Origin: Pseudomonas fildesensis
GTDB lineage: Bacteria > Pseudomonadota > Gammaproteobacteria > Pseudomonadales > Pseudomonadaceae
Length of the DNA: 64,000 nt
NCBI RefSeq assembly: GCF_001050345.1
Contig: NZ_LFMW01000002.1
Span: 1-64,000, forward strand
Direction: 5' to 3'
How positions within the stretch are numbered: position 1 is the stretch's first letter; each line of letters begins with the position of its first letter. The notes beneath the pieces are model-generated. The model searched no databases, was not told the DNA's origin, and saw only the letters and a list, made by a program, of their open reading frames with translations. The position numbers and the translations under genes are program-made. This document shows positions 14,874 through 23,758 of this stretch, piece after piece.

Positions 14874-15860
14874 TCAGCCTTCCACCGGCGGGATATGCCC
14901 AAACATCTCCTGCACGAACTTCACCCGTTCTTCAGGGGTTTCCGTCACGCCGGCAGCTTTCAATTCCTCCAGCCGTGCCTCTACGGCATGGGTGCGCAAG
15001 GTCAGCCCGCAATCGTTGGCAATCTGGATATTCAGCCCCGGCCGTGCATTCAGTTCGAGGATCAGCGGGCCTTTTTCCTGATCCAGCACCATGTCCACGC
15101 CGATATACCCCAACCCGCACAGCTCGTAGCAGCCGGCGGCGAGCTTCATGAAGCCGTCCCAGTTGGGCAGTTGCACGCCGTCCACCGCGTTGGTGGTGTC
15201 GGGGTGCTTGGTGATGATGTTGTTCAGCCAGGTGCCGCGCAGCGTCAGGCCGGTAGCAAGGTCGACGCCCACGCCAATCGCGCCTTGGTGCAGATTGGCC
15301 TTGCCGCCCGACTGACGGGTCGGCAAGCGCAGCATGGCCATCACCGGGTAGCCCATCAGCACGATGATGCGGATGTCCGGCACGCCTTCGTAGCTGATGC
15401 TCTTGAAGATCTGGTCGGGCACCACGCGGTATTCGATCAGCGCACGGTCGCGGTGGCCGCCCAGGGAATACAGGCCGGTGAGGATGCTGGAAATCTGATG
15501 CTCGATTTCTTCATGGCTGATGATCTTGCCGGACACCGTGCGATAGCGCCCCTCAAAACGGTCGGCTACCACCAGGATGCCGTCACCGCCAGCGCCCTGG
15601 GCGGGCTTGATCACGAAGTCGCTGCGCCCTTTGAGGATCTCGTCAAGTTTGTCGATTTCCTTCTCTGTGGAGATCACCCCGTACATTTCCGGCACATGGA
15701 TGCCGGCCGCCATCGCGCGTTCCTTGGTGATGATCTTGTCATCCACGATCGGGTACAGGCTGCGCTTGTTGTACTTGAGCACGTAGTCCGCATTGCGCCG
15801 GTTGATGCCCATGATCCCCCGCGCTTCGAGGGCCTTCCAGGTCTTCCAGAAGCCGAACAT
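14874..15860 (-). CDS. RimK-like ATP-grasp ligase (alpha-L-glutamate ligase-like)
   Basis: This 328-residue ATP-grasp enzyme should join an amino acid to a carboxylate with ATP. Visible motifs are VIKPAQGAGGDGILVV (nucleotide-binding strand), IGVDMVLDQEKGPLILELN and ARPGLNIQIAN (metal-binding Glu/Asn). The N-terminus FWKTWKALEARGIMGINRRN is that of the RimK-like family annotated next to inactive transglutaminases. Its ATG overlaps the stop of the transglutaminase-like gene (TAATG), so the two are translationally coupled. It lacks a signal and is cytoplasmic. The substrate is unknown; an envelope peptide or osmolyte link is speculation. Confidence 0.85.
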   Translation of the reverse strand: MFGFWKTWKALEARGIMGINRRNADYVLKYNKRSLYPIVDDKIITKERAMAAGIHVPEMYGVISTEKEIDKLDEILKGRSDFVIKPAQGAGGDGILVVADRFEGRYRTVSGKIISHEEIEHQISSILTGLYSLGGHRDRALIEYRVVPDQIFKSISYEGVPDIRIIVLMGYPVMAMLRLPTRQSGGKANLHQGAIGVGVDLATGLTLRGTWLNNIITKHPDTTNAVDGVQLPNWDGFMKLAAGCYELCGLGYIGVDMVLDQEKGPLILELNARPGLNIQIANDCGLTLRTHAVEARLEELKAAGVTETPEERVKFVQEMFGHIPPVEG

Positions 15861-17392
15861 TACGAGTCAGCCTTGAGGAAGGCCTTGAAACGCACCAGCT
15901 CGGTCAGGCGGTAGCCGCGATAACGCCCCATGGCCAGCATGAAGCCCACCAGGATCAGCAGGATCGCCGGGAAGGTGAACACGAAGTAGATCAGCTCCGG
16001 CACGCTCATGATGATGTGGGCCAGGGACGCGGCGAACAGCGTACCGATCGCTACTTTCAGCGCATGGTTGGCGCCGCGTTCTTCCCAGGTGATCGACAGG
16101 CGTTCGATGGTCATGGTCAGAATAACCATCGGGAACAGCGCCACCGACAGCCCGCGCTCCAGCCCCAGCTTGTGGCTGAACAGGCTGATGGCCGCGATCA
16201 GCACCACCACAAAGGTCAGCACCACCGACAACCTCGGCAACATCTGCAGCTTCAAATGTTCCAGGTACGACCTGAGAGACAAGCCCAGCGCCGTGATAAT
16301 CGTAAACAGCACAATCCCGAAGCCCAATTGCGTCTCGCGGAACGCCAGCGCAATCAGCACCGGGGTGAAGGTGCCCAGGGTCTGCAGGCCGATCAGGTTG
16401 CGCAGGATCAAAATCACCAGCACGCCAATCGGGATCATCACCATGATCATGAAGGTCTGCTGGGTTTGCAGCGGCAGGCCGTACAGCGAGTATTCGAGGA
16501 AGTTGGCGTCGGTGTTTTCGTCGGTCAACTTGGCCAGGCGAATCGCGTTCATCTCGCTGTTGTTCAGGCTGAAGGTCACCATGGCTTTCTTGCCGCCGTC
16601 GACCGTGATCAGGTTTTCATCGCCGGTCCACCACAGCAGTCGGTCGGCGGGCAGGCCTTGTTCGCCGGTTTCCGGGTTGAAGTACAGCCAGTCATTGCCA
16701 TTGAAGCTGCGCAGCCACAGTTCCGGGGTTTGCGGCTGGTCGGCGACGAGGCGGATGGTGTGGACTTTTTCCACCGGCACATGGGCGATGGACAGCAGCA
16801 GTTCGACGATCTTGGCCTTGTGCGGGATCGAAGGGTCGCCCGCCAGCAGCAGCTTGACGTTGTCGTCGTTGAGGTTGTTGGTGCGCTTGATGGCTTCGGT
16901 AATAAAGGTCTCGACGTCGGCCGAGTGCTGGCGGATCGGTGCCAGCAGGGCTTCGGCGGCGATTTTTTCCGGGCCTTCCACAGCGATGCTGTCGCGGAAG
17001 GTCGGGCCCTTGATCTTGACCTTTTCGCCGCTGTAACGCTTGGTCAGTACCAGGCGGTAGTAGAGGGTCTGGTTGCCTTTGGCGCGACGTGCCGACCAGG
17101 TCACCTTGCGGTTGCCGTCGGTGCGGTTGACGCTCACCCCGTAGTTGTTCGAGATAAAACTCTCGTTAAGGCTGACGAAGTCGCGGCTCAGCGGCGGCAC
17201 GAACATCTGGATCTTCACCGGGTCTTTCGGGTTGGCGACGAACTCGACCTTGGCGTCGATGTTCCACAAGTCGTCGGTGGCGTCCTCGGTGACGGGGATC
17301 CCCAGCACGAAGATCTGATAGGCGGTGACCGAAATTCCCAACACCACCAGGATGGCGATCAGGAATCTCAGGTGCAGGGTCAGAGAGCGCAT
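15860..17392 (-). CDS. Inactive transglutaminase fused to seven membrane helices
   Basis: The protein has 510 residues. One N-terminal membrane helix (about 8-28) is followed by a periplasmic domain of about 270 residues with a transglutaminase-like fold. It contains VRLVADQPQTPELWLRSFNG; the classical Cys-His-Asp triad is not evident. Seven hydrophobic helices follow from about 315 (FMIMVMIPIGVLVILILR onward). This matches the family annotated as inactive transglutaminase fused to 7TM. It is the middle gene of a three-gene operon, 5 bp after the protease-like gene. It would connect a periplasmic partner to the cytoplasmic ATP-grasp ligase. No function has been established that I know of. Confidence 0.85.
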   Translation of the reverse strand: MRSLTLHLRFLIAILVVLGISVTAYQIFVLGIPVTEDATDDLWNIDAKVEFVANPKDPVKIQMFVPPLSRDFVSLNESFISNNYGVSVNRTDGNRKVTWSARRAKGNQTLYYRLVLTKRYSGEKVKIKGPTFRDSIAVEGPEKIAAEALLAPIRQHSADVETFITEAIKRTNNLNDDNVKLLLAGDPSIPHKAKIVELLLSIAHVPVEKVHTIRLVADQPQTPELWLRSFNGNDWLYFNPETGEQGLPADRLLWWTGDENLITVDGGKKAMVTFSLNNSEMNAIRLAKLTDENTDANFLEYSLYGLPLQTQQTFMIMVMIPIGVLVILILRNLIGLQTLGTFTPVLIALAFRETQLGFGIVLFTIITALGLSLRSYLEHLKLQMLPRLSVVLTFVVVLIAAISLFSHKLGLERGLSVALFPMVILTMTIERLSITWEERGANHALKVAIGTLFAASLAHIIMSVPELIYFVFTFPAILLILVGFMLAMGRYRGYRLTELVRFKAFLKADS

Positions 17393-17397
17393 TCGGT

Positions 17398-17943
17398 TTA
17401 CTCGGCGGTATGAGCGTCGGTGGCGCAGGCAGGTTTGCCTGCTGCATATTTAAGACTGGGGTCGACCAGCGCATCAAAGCGTTTAAGCGCTTCGGAGCCG
17501 ATCAGCAGCGGGTATTGGAAGGCGCTGCGGTCAGTCAAGTTCACTTCGATGCTGCGTAAAGCGGTGCCCATGCAGATATCCAGGGCAATCACCGGACGGG
17601 CGGTGTAGTTCTTGTCCTCATCGGGGTCGTAGTCACCGGCACGGCGCTTGATCTTGCTGACGCGGGCCAGGGGGCGTTCGATGGGGTGGGAATGGGCGGT
17701 GTCGATCGCCAGGTAGAAGCGTACCCAGGATTCGCCGTTGCGTTTGAAGCGTTTGATATCGCGGGCGCTCAACGAGGCGGTCTTGGCGCCCGTGTCGAGT
17801 TTGGCTGCGACTTCCAGGTCGATACCGGCCAGTTTGGCGTATTCATTCAGCCCATACACGGTTTTCTCGGCGGCAGCACTTAGCCCCGATATAAGTCCCG
17901 GTATGAACAGTAGGCACATCAGAAGGAAGGGCTTGAGTCTCAT
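17398..17943 (-). CDS. Periplasmic retropepsin-like protease (RimB/DUF785 family)
   Basis: This 181-residue protein has a cleavable signal (LKPFLLMCLLFIPGLISGLS, then AAA). The domain of the ATP-dependent zinc protease/RimB family follows, in fact a retropepsin-like aspartic fold with the active-site triplet in KLDTGAKTASL. IEVNLTDRSAFQYPLLIGSE matches the second half of the fold. It is the first gene of the operon. Co-occurrence with the RimK-like ligase suggests processing of, or binding to, the ligated product in the periplasm. Only the N-terminal DTG motif is clear, so dimerisation would be required for catalysis. Confidence 0.85.
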   Translation of the reverse strand: MRLKPFLLMCLLFIPGLISGLSAAAEKTVYGLNEYAKLAGIDLEVAAKLDTGAKTASLSARDIKRFKRNGESWVRFYLAIDTAHSHPIERPLARVSKIKRRAGDYDPDEDKNYTARPVIALDICMGTALRSIEVNLTDRSAFQYPLLIGSEALKRFDALVDPSLKYAAGKPACATDAHTAE

Positions 17944-18128
17944 AGATCCTGAGGCGGTGCAGTGCGATGTTCAATTCAAGGCGACTGGCATTGCTGCGCA
18001 ATCTCTGGTGCGCCGTTTCATCAAGTGATGTCAGGCAAAAGCGGCGAGCATTCTAACATGATGCTTTTCTGGCGCCAGCGCTGGCAGGCGGCCATGCCCC
18101 GCGAGTGCGCATCGGTGGTTATTAGACG

Positions 18129-18140
18129 ATTGTCGACAAT
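18129..18140. promoter_or_regulatory. Distal operator of the prp operon
   Basis: ATTGTCGACAAT is a perfect 12-bp palindrome 74 bp before the GntR-regulator ATG. The TTGTCGACAA core is of the type bound by FadR/VanR-subfamily GntR proteins. It is repeated at 18203-18213. Confidence 0.7.
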
Positions 18141-18202
18141 GTGTATTTATTCTTTGACTATCTGGGTCTGATTGGCTAGTTTTTGCGGCATTGCTTTTAA
18201 AG

Positions 18203-18213
18203 GTGTCGACAAT
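18203..18213 (+). promoter_or_regulatory. Proximal operator overlapping the ribosome binding site
   Basis: GTGTCGACAAT is a one-mismatch partial copy of the distal palindrome. It lies directly against the ATG at 18214, covering the AGG Shine-Dalgarno. With the distal site 74 bp away, it would allow cooperative autorepression by the GntR product. Confidence 0.6.
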
Positions 18214-18927
18214 ATGCTCGATCAAGCGCAAGCCTCGGTGGCGCCGTCAGACGAATCCCAGACAATGTCGGAGAACGTCTTTCGACGTATCCAGGCCGCC
18301 ATCGTCAAGGGCGAAATCGCCCCCGGCAGCAAGATCTCCGAACCGGAGCTGGCGCGCACCTACGGCATCAGCCGCGGCCCTCTGCGCGAGGCGATCCACC
18401 GCCTGGAAGGCCAGCGCCTGCTGGTGCGCATACCTCACGTCGGCGCGCGAGTGGTGTCGTTGAGCCACGCCGAGCTGGTCGAGCTCTATGAAATCCGCGA
18501 ATCCCTCGAAGGCATGGCCTGCCGCCTGGCCGCCGAGCGCATGACCGATGTGGAAATCGAAGAGCTGCGCCAGGTGTTGCACACCCATGAGCGCGACGAA
18601 GCCTTTCAAGCCGGCCTTGGCTACTACCAGCAGGAAGGCGACTTCGATTTTCATTACCGGATCATTCAAGGCGCCGGCAACCGCACCCTGACCCAAATGC
18701 TTTGCGGCGAGCTGTACCAGTTGGTGCGCATGTACCGCATCCAGTTCTCTGCCACTCCGAATCGTCCACGCCAGGCTTTTGCCGAGCATCACCGCATTCT
18801 TGACGCGATTGCCGATCGCGATGGTGAATTGGCCGAACTGTTGATGCGCCGGCATATCGGTGCTTCCAAACGCAACATCGCCCGTCACTTCCCGGACGGC
18901 GCTCCCCAATCACGAGGTGAGTCATGA
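18214..18927 (+). CDS. prpR: GntR-family regulator of propionate catabolism
   Basis: The regulator has 237 residues. A GntR winged HTH (about 19-85: [20 protein letters not shown], then [20 protein letters not shown]) is followed by an all-helical FCD effector domain. FCD metal/ligand residues are in [20 protein letters not shown] and [15 protein letters not shown]. It is the first gene of the prp operon and overlaps prpB by 4 nt (ATGA). It probably represses the operon until 2-methylcitrate or a related acid accumulates. I chose the ATG at 18214 because it abuts the proximal operator and leaves a normal N-terminus. The name prpR is shared with an unrelated sigma-54 activator in enterics. Confidence 0.88.
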   Translation: MLDQAQASVAPSDESQTMSENVFRRIQAAIVKGEIAPGSKISEPELARTYGISRGPLREAIHRLEGQRLLVRIPHVGARVVSLSHAELVELYEIRESLEGMACRLAAERMTDVEIEELRQVLHTHERDEAFQAGLGYYQQEGDFDFHYRIIQGAGNRTLTQMLCGELYQLVRMYRIQFSATPNRPRQAFAEHHRILDAIADRDGELAELLMRRHIGASKRNIARHFPDGAPQSRGES

Positions 18928-19832
18928 GTTCCAACAGCTCTTATAACAACGGCAGTAGCACCCCGGGCCAGCGTTTCCGTGACGCAGTCGCCAGTGAACA
19001 GCCATTGCAAGTGGTCGGCGCGATCAACGCCAACCATGCACTGCTGGCCAAGCGCGCCGGCTTCAAGGCGATCTACCTGTCGGGTGGCGGCGTGGCTGCC
19101 GGTTCCCTCGGCGTGCCGGACCTGGGCATCACCGGCCTGGATGACGTGCTGACCGACGTGCGCCGCATCACCGACGTGTGCGACCTGCCGCTGCTGGTGG
19201 ACGTGGACACCGGTTTTGGCTCTTCGGCGTTCAACGTGGCGCGCACCGTCAAGTCGATGATCAAGTTCGGCGCGGCCGCCATCCATATCGAAGACCAGGT
19301 CGGCGCCAAGCGCTGCGGCCATCGCCCGAACAAAGAAATCGTGTCCCAGCAGGAAATGGTCGACCGCATCAAGGCGGCCGTGGATGCGCGCACCGATGAC
19401 AGCTTCGTGATCATGGCGCGCACCGACGCCCTTGCCGTCGAAGGCCTTGAGTCTGCCCTGGAGCGTGCCGCTGCCTGTATCGAGGCCGGCGCCGACATGG
19501 TATTCCCGGAAGCCATCACCGAACTGGAGATGTACAAGCTGTTCGCCGCCCGTGTGAAGGCGCCGATCCTGGCCAATATCACCGAATTTGGTTCGACGCC
19601 GCTGTACACCGTCGAACAGTTGAAATCTGCGGATGTTTCCCTGGTGCTGTACCCGCTCTCGGCCTTCCGCGCCATGAACAAGGCCGCCGAAAACGTGTAC
19701 ACCGCGATCCGTCGCGATGGCACCCAACAGAACGTGATCGACACCATGCAAACCCGCATGGAGCTTTACGATCGCATCGACTACCACACCTTCGAGCAGA
19801 AGCTCGACGCGCTGTTCGCCGCGAAGAAGTAA
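18924..19832 (+). CDS. prpB: 2-Methylisocitrate lyase PrpB
   Basis: PrpB (302 residues) splits 2-methylisocitrate into pyruvate and succinate, the last step of the methylcitrate cycle. It shows the isocitrate-lyase superfamily signature KRCGH (in [16 protein letters not shown], catalytic Cys), the metal-binding [14 protein letters not shown] and [16 protein letters not shown]. Length is usual. It is translationally coupled to the regulator upstream and 42 bp ahead of prpC. Confidence 0.96.
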   Translation: MSSNSSYNNGSSTPGQRFRDAVASEQPLQVVGAINANHALLAKRAGFKAIYLSGGGVAAGSLGVPDLGITGLDDVLTDVRRITDVCDLPLLVDVDTGFGSSAFNVARTVKSMIKFGAAAIHIEDQVGAKRCGHRPNKEIVSQQEMVDRIKAAVDARTDDSFVIMARTDALAVEGLESALERAAACIEAGADMVFPEAITELEMYKLFAARVKAPILANITEFGSTPLYTVEQLKSADVSLVLYPLSAFRAMNKAAENVYTAIRRDGTQQNVIDTMQTRMELYDRIDYHTFEQKLDALFAAKK

Positions 19833-19874
19833 CGAACACGCCTCCCTGAATAACTACAAAATTGGAGAAGAACC

Positions 19875-21002
19875 ATGGCTGAAGCAAAAGTACTGAGTGG
19901 CGCCGGCCTGCGTGGCCAGGTGGCCGGTCAGACCGCACTGTCCACCGTGGGCCAGGCCGGTGCCGGCTTGACCTATCGCGGCTACGATGTGCGCGAACTG
20001 GCCGCCGATGCGCAATTTGAAGAAGTCGCCTACCTGCTGCTGTACGGCGAATTGCCGACCAAAACCGAACTGGCCGCCTACAGCAAAAAACTCAGCACAC
20101 TGCGCGACCTGCCTCAGGCGCTGAAAGAAGTGCTGGAACGCATCCCCGCCGACGCCCACCCGATGGACGTGATGCGCACCGGTTGCTCGTTCCTCGGCAA
20201 TATCGAACCGGAAAAAGACTTCAGCGTGCAATGCGATGTCACCGACCGCCTGCTCGCCGCCTTCCCGGCGATCATGTGCTACTGGTACCGCTTCAGCCAC
20301 GACGGCAAACGCATCGACTGCGTGACCGACGAGCCGAGTATCGGCGGCCACTTCCTGCACCTGCTGCATGGCAAAAAGCCGAGCGAGCTGCATGAAAAAG
20401 TCATGAATGTGTCGCTGATCCTCTACGCCGAGCACGAATTCAACGCCTCGACCTTCACCGCCCGTGTCTGCGCGTCGACCTTGTCCGACCTGTATTCCTG
20501 CGTCACCGCAGCCATTGGCTCCCTGCGCGGCCCGCTGCACGGCGGTGCCAACGAAGCAGCGATGGAAATGATCGAGCGTTTCTCGTCGGCAGAAGACGCG
20601 GTCGAAGGCACGCTCGGCATGCTGGCGCGCAAGGACAAGATCATGGGCTTTGGCCACGCGATCTACAAAGACAACGACCCGCGCAATGAAGTGATCAAGG
20701 GCTGGTCGAAAAAACTCGCCGATGAAGTGGGCGACAAAGTGTTGTTTCCGGTCTCCGAAGCTATCGACAAGACCATGTGGGAACAGAAAAAACTGTTCCC
20801 CAACGCCGACTTCTACCATGCCTCGGCGTACCACTTCATGGGTATCCCGACCAAGCTGTTCACCCCGATTTTCGTGTGCTCGCGCCTGACTGGCTGGGCT
20901 GCCCACGTGTTCGAGCAGCGCGCCAACAACCGCATCATCCGTCCAAGCGCCGAGTACATCGGCGTCGAACAGCGCAAGTTCGTGCCAATCGAACGTCGCT
21001 GA
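19875..21002 (+). CDS. prpC: 2-Methylcitrate synthase PrpC
   Basis: PrpC (375 residues) condenses propionyl-CoA with oxaloacetate to 2-methylcitrate. Citrate-synthase-fold landmarks are TYRGYDVRELAADAQFEEVA, YAEHEFNASTFTARV, GPLHGGANEAAMEM, MGFGHAIYKDNDPRN (catalytic His/Asp region) and the C-terminal NNRIIRPSAEYIG. A GGAGAAGAACC ribosome binding site precedes the ATG. It lies in the operon between prpB and acnD and is a 2-methylcitrate synthase by context. Confidence 0.96.
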   Translation: MAEAKVLSGAGLRGQVAGQTALSTVGQAGAGLTYRGYDVRELAADAQFEEVAYLLLYGELPTKTELAAYSKKLSTLRDLPQALKEVLERIPADAHPMDVMRTGCSFLGNIEPEKDFSVQCDVTDRLLAAFPAIMCYWYRFSHDGKRIDCVTDEPSIGGHFLHLLHGKKPSELHEKVMNVSLILYAEHEFNASTFTARVCASTLSDLYSCVTAAIGSLRGPLHGGANEAAMEMIERFSSAEDAVEGTLGMLARKDKIMGFGHAIYKDNDPRNEVIKGWSKKLADEVGDKVLFPVSEAIDKTMWEQKKLFPNADFYHASAYHFMGIPTKLFTPIFVCSRLTGWAAHVFEQRANNRIIRPSAEYIGVEQRKFVPIERR

Positions 21003-21041
21003 ATGAGAAGACCGACGCTCCCGGATTGGAAGCCCGATTAA

Positions 21042-21075
21042 AAATGTGGGAGGAGGCTTGCTCCCTCCCACATTT
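21042..21075. repeat. REP palindrome inside the prp operon
   Basis: AAATGTGGGAGG and CCTCCCACATTT (outer arms) around AGGCTTGCTC form a single REP hairpin. It lies in the 136-bp gap between prpC and acnD and may partly separate their expression. Confidence 0.85.
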
Positions 21076-21138
21076 GGATTGCATTCCAGCCCCGGATCGG
21101 TCGGCTTCTTTTGTAACTACCGTGACCGAGTCCTGACG

Positions 21139-23748
21139 ATGAACACTGAATTTCGCAAACCGCTCCCCGGCAGCCGCCTCGATTACTACGACGCCCGCGC
21201 GGCTGTCGATGCAATCAGCCCAGGCGCCTACGCCACCTTGCCCTACACCTCCCGCGTGCTCGCGGAAAACCTGGTGCGTCGCTGCGACCCGGCCACCCTC
21301 AACGCCTCCCTGAGCCAACTGATCGAACGTAAGCGCGACCTCGACTTCCCCTGGTTCCCGGCGCGTGTGGTGTGCCACGACATCCTCGGCCAGACCGCTC
21401 TGGTCGACCTCGCGGGCCTGCGCGACGCCATCGCCCTGCAAGGCGGCGACCCGGCCCAGGTCAACCCGGTGGTGCCGACCCAATTGATCGTCGACCACTC
21501 CCTGGCCGTCGAAGCCGGTGGTTTTGACCCGGACGCGTTCGAGAAAAACCGCGCTATCGAAGACCGTCGCAACGAAGACCGTTTCCACTTTATCGAGTGG
21601 ACCAAAAAGGCCTTCAAGAACGTCGACGTGATCCCGCCGGGCAACGGCATCATGCACCAGATCAATCTGGAGAAAATGTCTCCGGTGATCCAGGTGCGCC
21701 CAGATGAAAACGGAAAGCGTGTAGCCTTCCCGGATACCTGCGTCGGCACCGACAGCCACACCCCTCATGTGGATGCCCTGGGCGTGATCGCCATCGGCGT
21801 CGGCGGCCTCGAAGCCGAGAGCGTGATGCTCGGCCGCGCCTCGTGGATGCGCCTGCCGGAAATCATCGGCGTCGAGCTGACCGGCAAGTTGCTGCCGGGC
21901 ATCACCGCCACCGACATGGTGCTGGCGTTGACCGAGTTCCTGCGTAAACAGAAAGTGGTCGGTGCATGGCTGGAGTTCTTCGGCGAAGGTGCATCAAAAC
22001 TCACCCTGGGTGACCGCGCGACCATCTCCAACATGGCCCCGGAATACGGCGCCACAGCGGCAATGTTCTACATCGACCCACAAACCATCGCCTACCTGAA
22101 ACTCACCGGCCGCGAAGACGAACAAGTCACCCTGGTGGAGCAGTACGCGCGTCACACTGGCCTGTGGGCGGACGATCTCAAAGGCGCGCAATACGAGCGC
22201 GGCCTGACCTTCGACCTGTCCAGCGTCGTGCGCAACATGGCCGGCCCGAGCAACCCTCACGCGCGCGTCGCCACCAGTGACCTCGCCGCCAAAGGTATCT
22301 CCGGCCAGTGGGATGAAGTGCCGGGGCAAATGCCCGACGGCGCGGTGATCATTGCTGCCATCACCAGTTGCACCAACACCAGCAACCCGCGCAACGTGAT
22401 TGCCGCAGGCCTCCTGGCGCGCAATGCCAACAAGTTGGGGCTGACGCGCAAACCGTGGGTCAAGTCGTCGCTGGCACCGGGCTCGAAAACCGTGGCCATG
22501 TACCTTGACGAAGCGGGCTTGACTACCGAGCTGGAGCAATTGGGTTTTGGTGTCGTGGCCTTTGCTTGCACCACCTGCAACGGCATGTCGGGTGCGCTCG
22601 ACCCGGTGATCCAGCAAGAGATCATCGACCGCGACCTGTACGCCACCGCCGTGTTGTCGGGCAACCGCAACTTTGACGGGCGTATTCACCCGTACGCCAA
22701 GCAAGCGTTCCTGGCGTCGCCGCCGCTGGTGGTGGCGTATGCGATCGCCGGCACCATCCGTTTCGATATTGAAAAGGACGTGCTCGGCCTCGACGCCGAT
22801 GGCAAGGAAATTCGCCTGCAAGACATCTGGCCAAGCGATGAAGAGATCGATGCAGTGGTCAAGGCGTCGGTCAAGCCGGAGCAGTTCCGCGCGGTCTACA
22901 TCCCGATGTTCGCGATCCACGAAGACACCGGCCCGAAAGTCACCCCGCTGTACGACTGGCGCCCGCAAAGCACCTATATCCGCCGTCCGCCGTACTGGGA
23001 AGGCGCGTTGGCCGGCGCGCGTCCGCTCAAGGGCATGCGCCCGCTGGCGGTGCTGCCGGACAACATCACCACCGATCACCTGTCGCCGTCCAACGCGATC
23101 ATGCTCGACAGCGCCGCCGGTGAATACCTGGCGAAAATGGGCCTGCCGGAAGTCGACTTCAACTCGTATGCCACGCATCGCGGCGACCACCTGACTGCGC
23201 AGCGCGCAACGTTCGCCAACCCGAAACTGTTCAACGAAATGGTGCTGGAGAACGGCAAGGTCAAGCAGGGTTCCCTGGCGCGTATTGAACCGGAAGGTAA
23301 AGTCACGCGGATGTGGGAAGCCATCGAAACCTACATGGAACGCAAGCAGCCGCTGATCATCATCGCCGGCGCCGACTACGGCCAGGGCTCGTCCCGCGAC
23401 TGGGCCGCCAAGGGAGTGCGCCTGGCCGGTGTGGAAGCGATTGCTGCCGAAGGTTTCGAGCGCATTCACCGCACCAACCTCGTGGGCATGGGCGTGTTGC
23501 CGCTGGAATTCCTGCCGGGCACCGACCGCCATACCCTGCAGATTGACGGCAGCGAGACCTATGACGTGATCGGCCAACGCACCCCGCGTGCGCAGTTGAC
23601 GCTGGTGATCAACCGTAAAAATGGCGAGCGTGTCGAAGTGCCGGTGACTTGCCGCCTGGACACCGCCGAAGAAGTGTCGATCTATGAGGCGGGCGGCGTG
23701 TTGCAACGTTTTGCCCAGGACTTCCTGGAATCGGCGGCGACCGCCTGA
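21139..23748 (+). CDS. acnD: 2-Methylcitrate dehydratase AcnD (Fe/S)
   Basis: AcnD (869 residues) is the aconitase-like enzyme that dehydrates 2-methylcitrate with the help of PrpF. Fe-S cluster ligands are in ITSCTNTSNPRNVIAAG and ACTTCNGMSG. Other landmarks are CVGTDSHTPHVDALGVI and the swivel-domain GADYGQGSSRDWAAKGVRLA. The ATG at 21139 gives MNTEFRKPLPGSRLDYYDAR, the expected N-terminus; the open frame upstream is REP DNA. It is followed 10 bp later by prpF. Confidence 0.96.
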   Translation: MNTEFRKPLPGSRLDYYDARAAVDAISPGAYATLPYTSRVLAENLVRRCDPATLNASLSQLIERKRDLDFPWFPARVVCHDILGQTALVDLAGLRDAIALQGGDPAQVNPVVPTQLIVDHSLAVEAGGFDPDAFEKNRAIEDRRNEDRFHFIEWTKKAFKNVDVIPPGNGIMHQINLEKMSPVIQVRPDENGKRVAFPDTCVGTDSHTPHVDALGVIAIGVGGLEAESVMLGRASWMRLPEIIGVELTGKLLPGITATDMVLALTEFLRKQKVVGAWLEFFGEGASKLTLGDRATISNMAPEYGATAAMFYIDPQTIAYLKLTGREDEQVTLVEQYARHTGLWADDLKGAQYERGLTFDLSSVVRNMAGPSNPHARVATSDLAAKGISGQWDEVPGQMPDGAVIIAAITSCTNTSNPRNVIAAGLLARNANKLGLTRKPWVKSSLAPGSKTVAMYLDEAGLTTELEQLGFGVVAFACTTCNGMSGALDPVIQQEIIDRDLYATAVLSGNRNFDGRIHPYAKQAFLASPPLVVAYAIAGTIRFDIEKDVLGLDADGKEIRLQDIWPSDEEIDAVVKASVKPEQFRAVYIPMFAIHEDTGPKVTPLYDWRPQSTYIRRPPYWEGALAGARPLKGMRPLAVLPDNITTDHLSPSNAIMLDSAAGEYLAKMGLPEVDFNSYATHRGDHLTAQRATFANPKLFNEMVLENGKVKQGSLARIEPEGKVTRMWEAIETYMERKQPLIIIAGADYGQGSSRDWAAKGVRLAGVEAIAAEGFERIHRTNLVGMGVLPLEFLPGTDRHTLQIDGSETYDVIGQRTPRAQLTLVINRKNGERVEVPVTCRLDTAEEVSIYEAGGVLQRFAQDFLESAATA

Positions 23749-23758
23749 GAGGACAACC

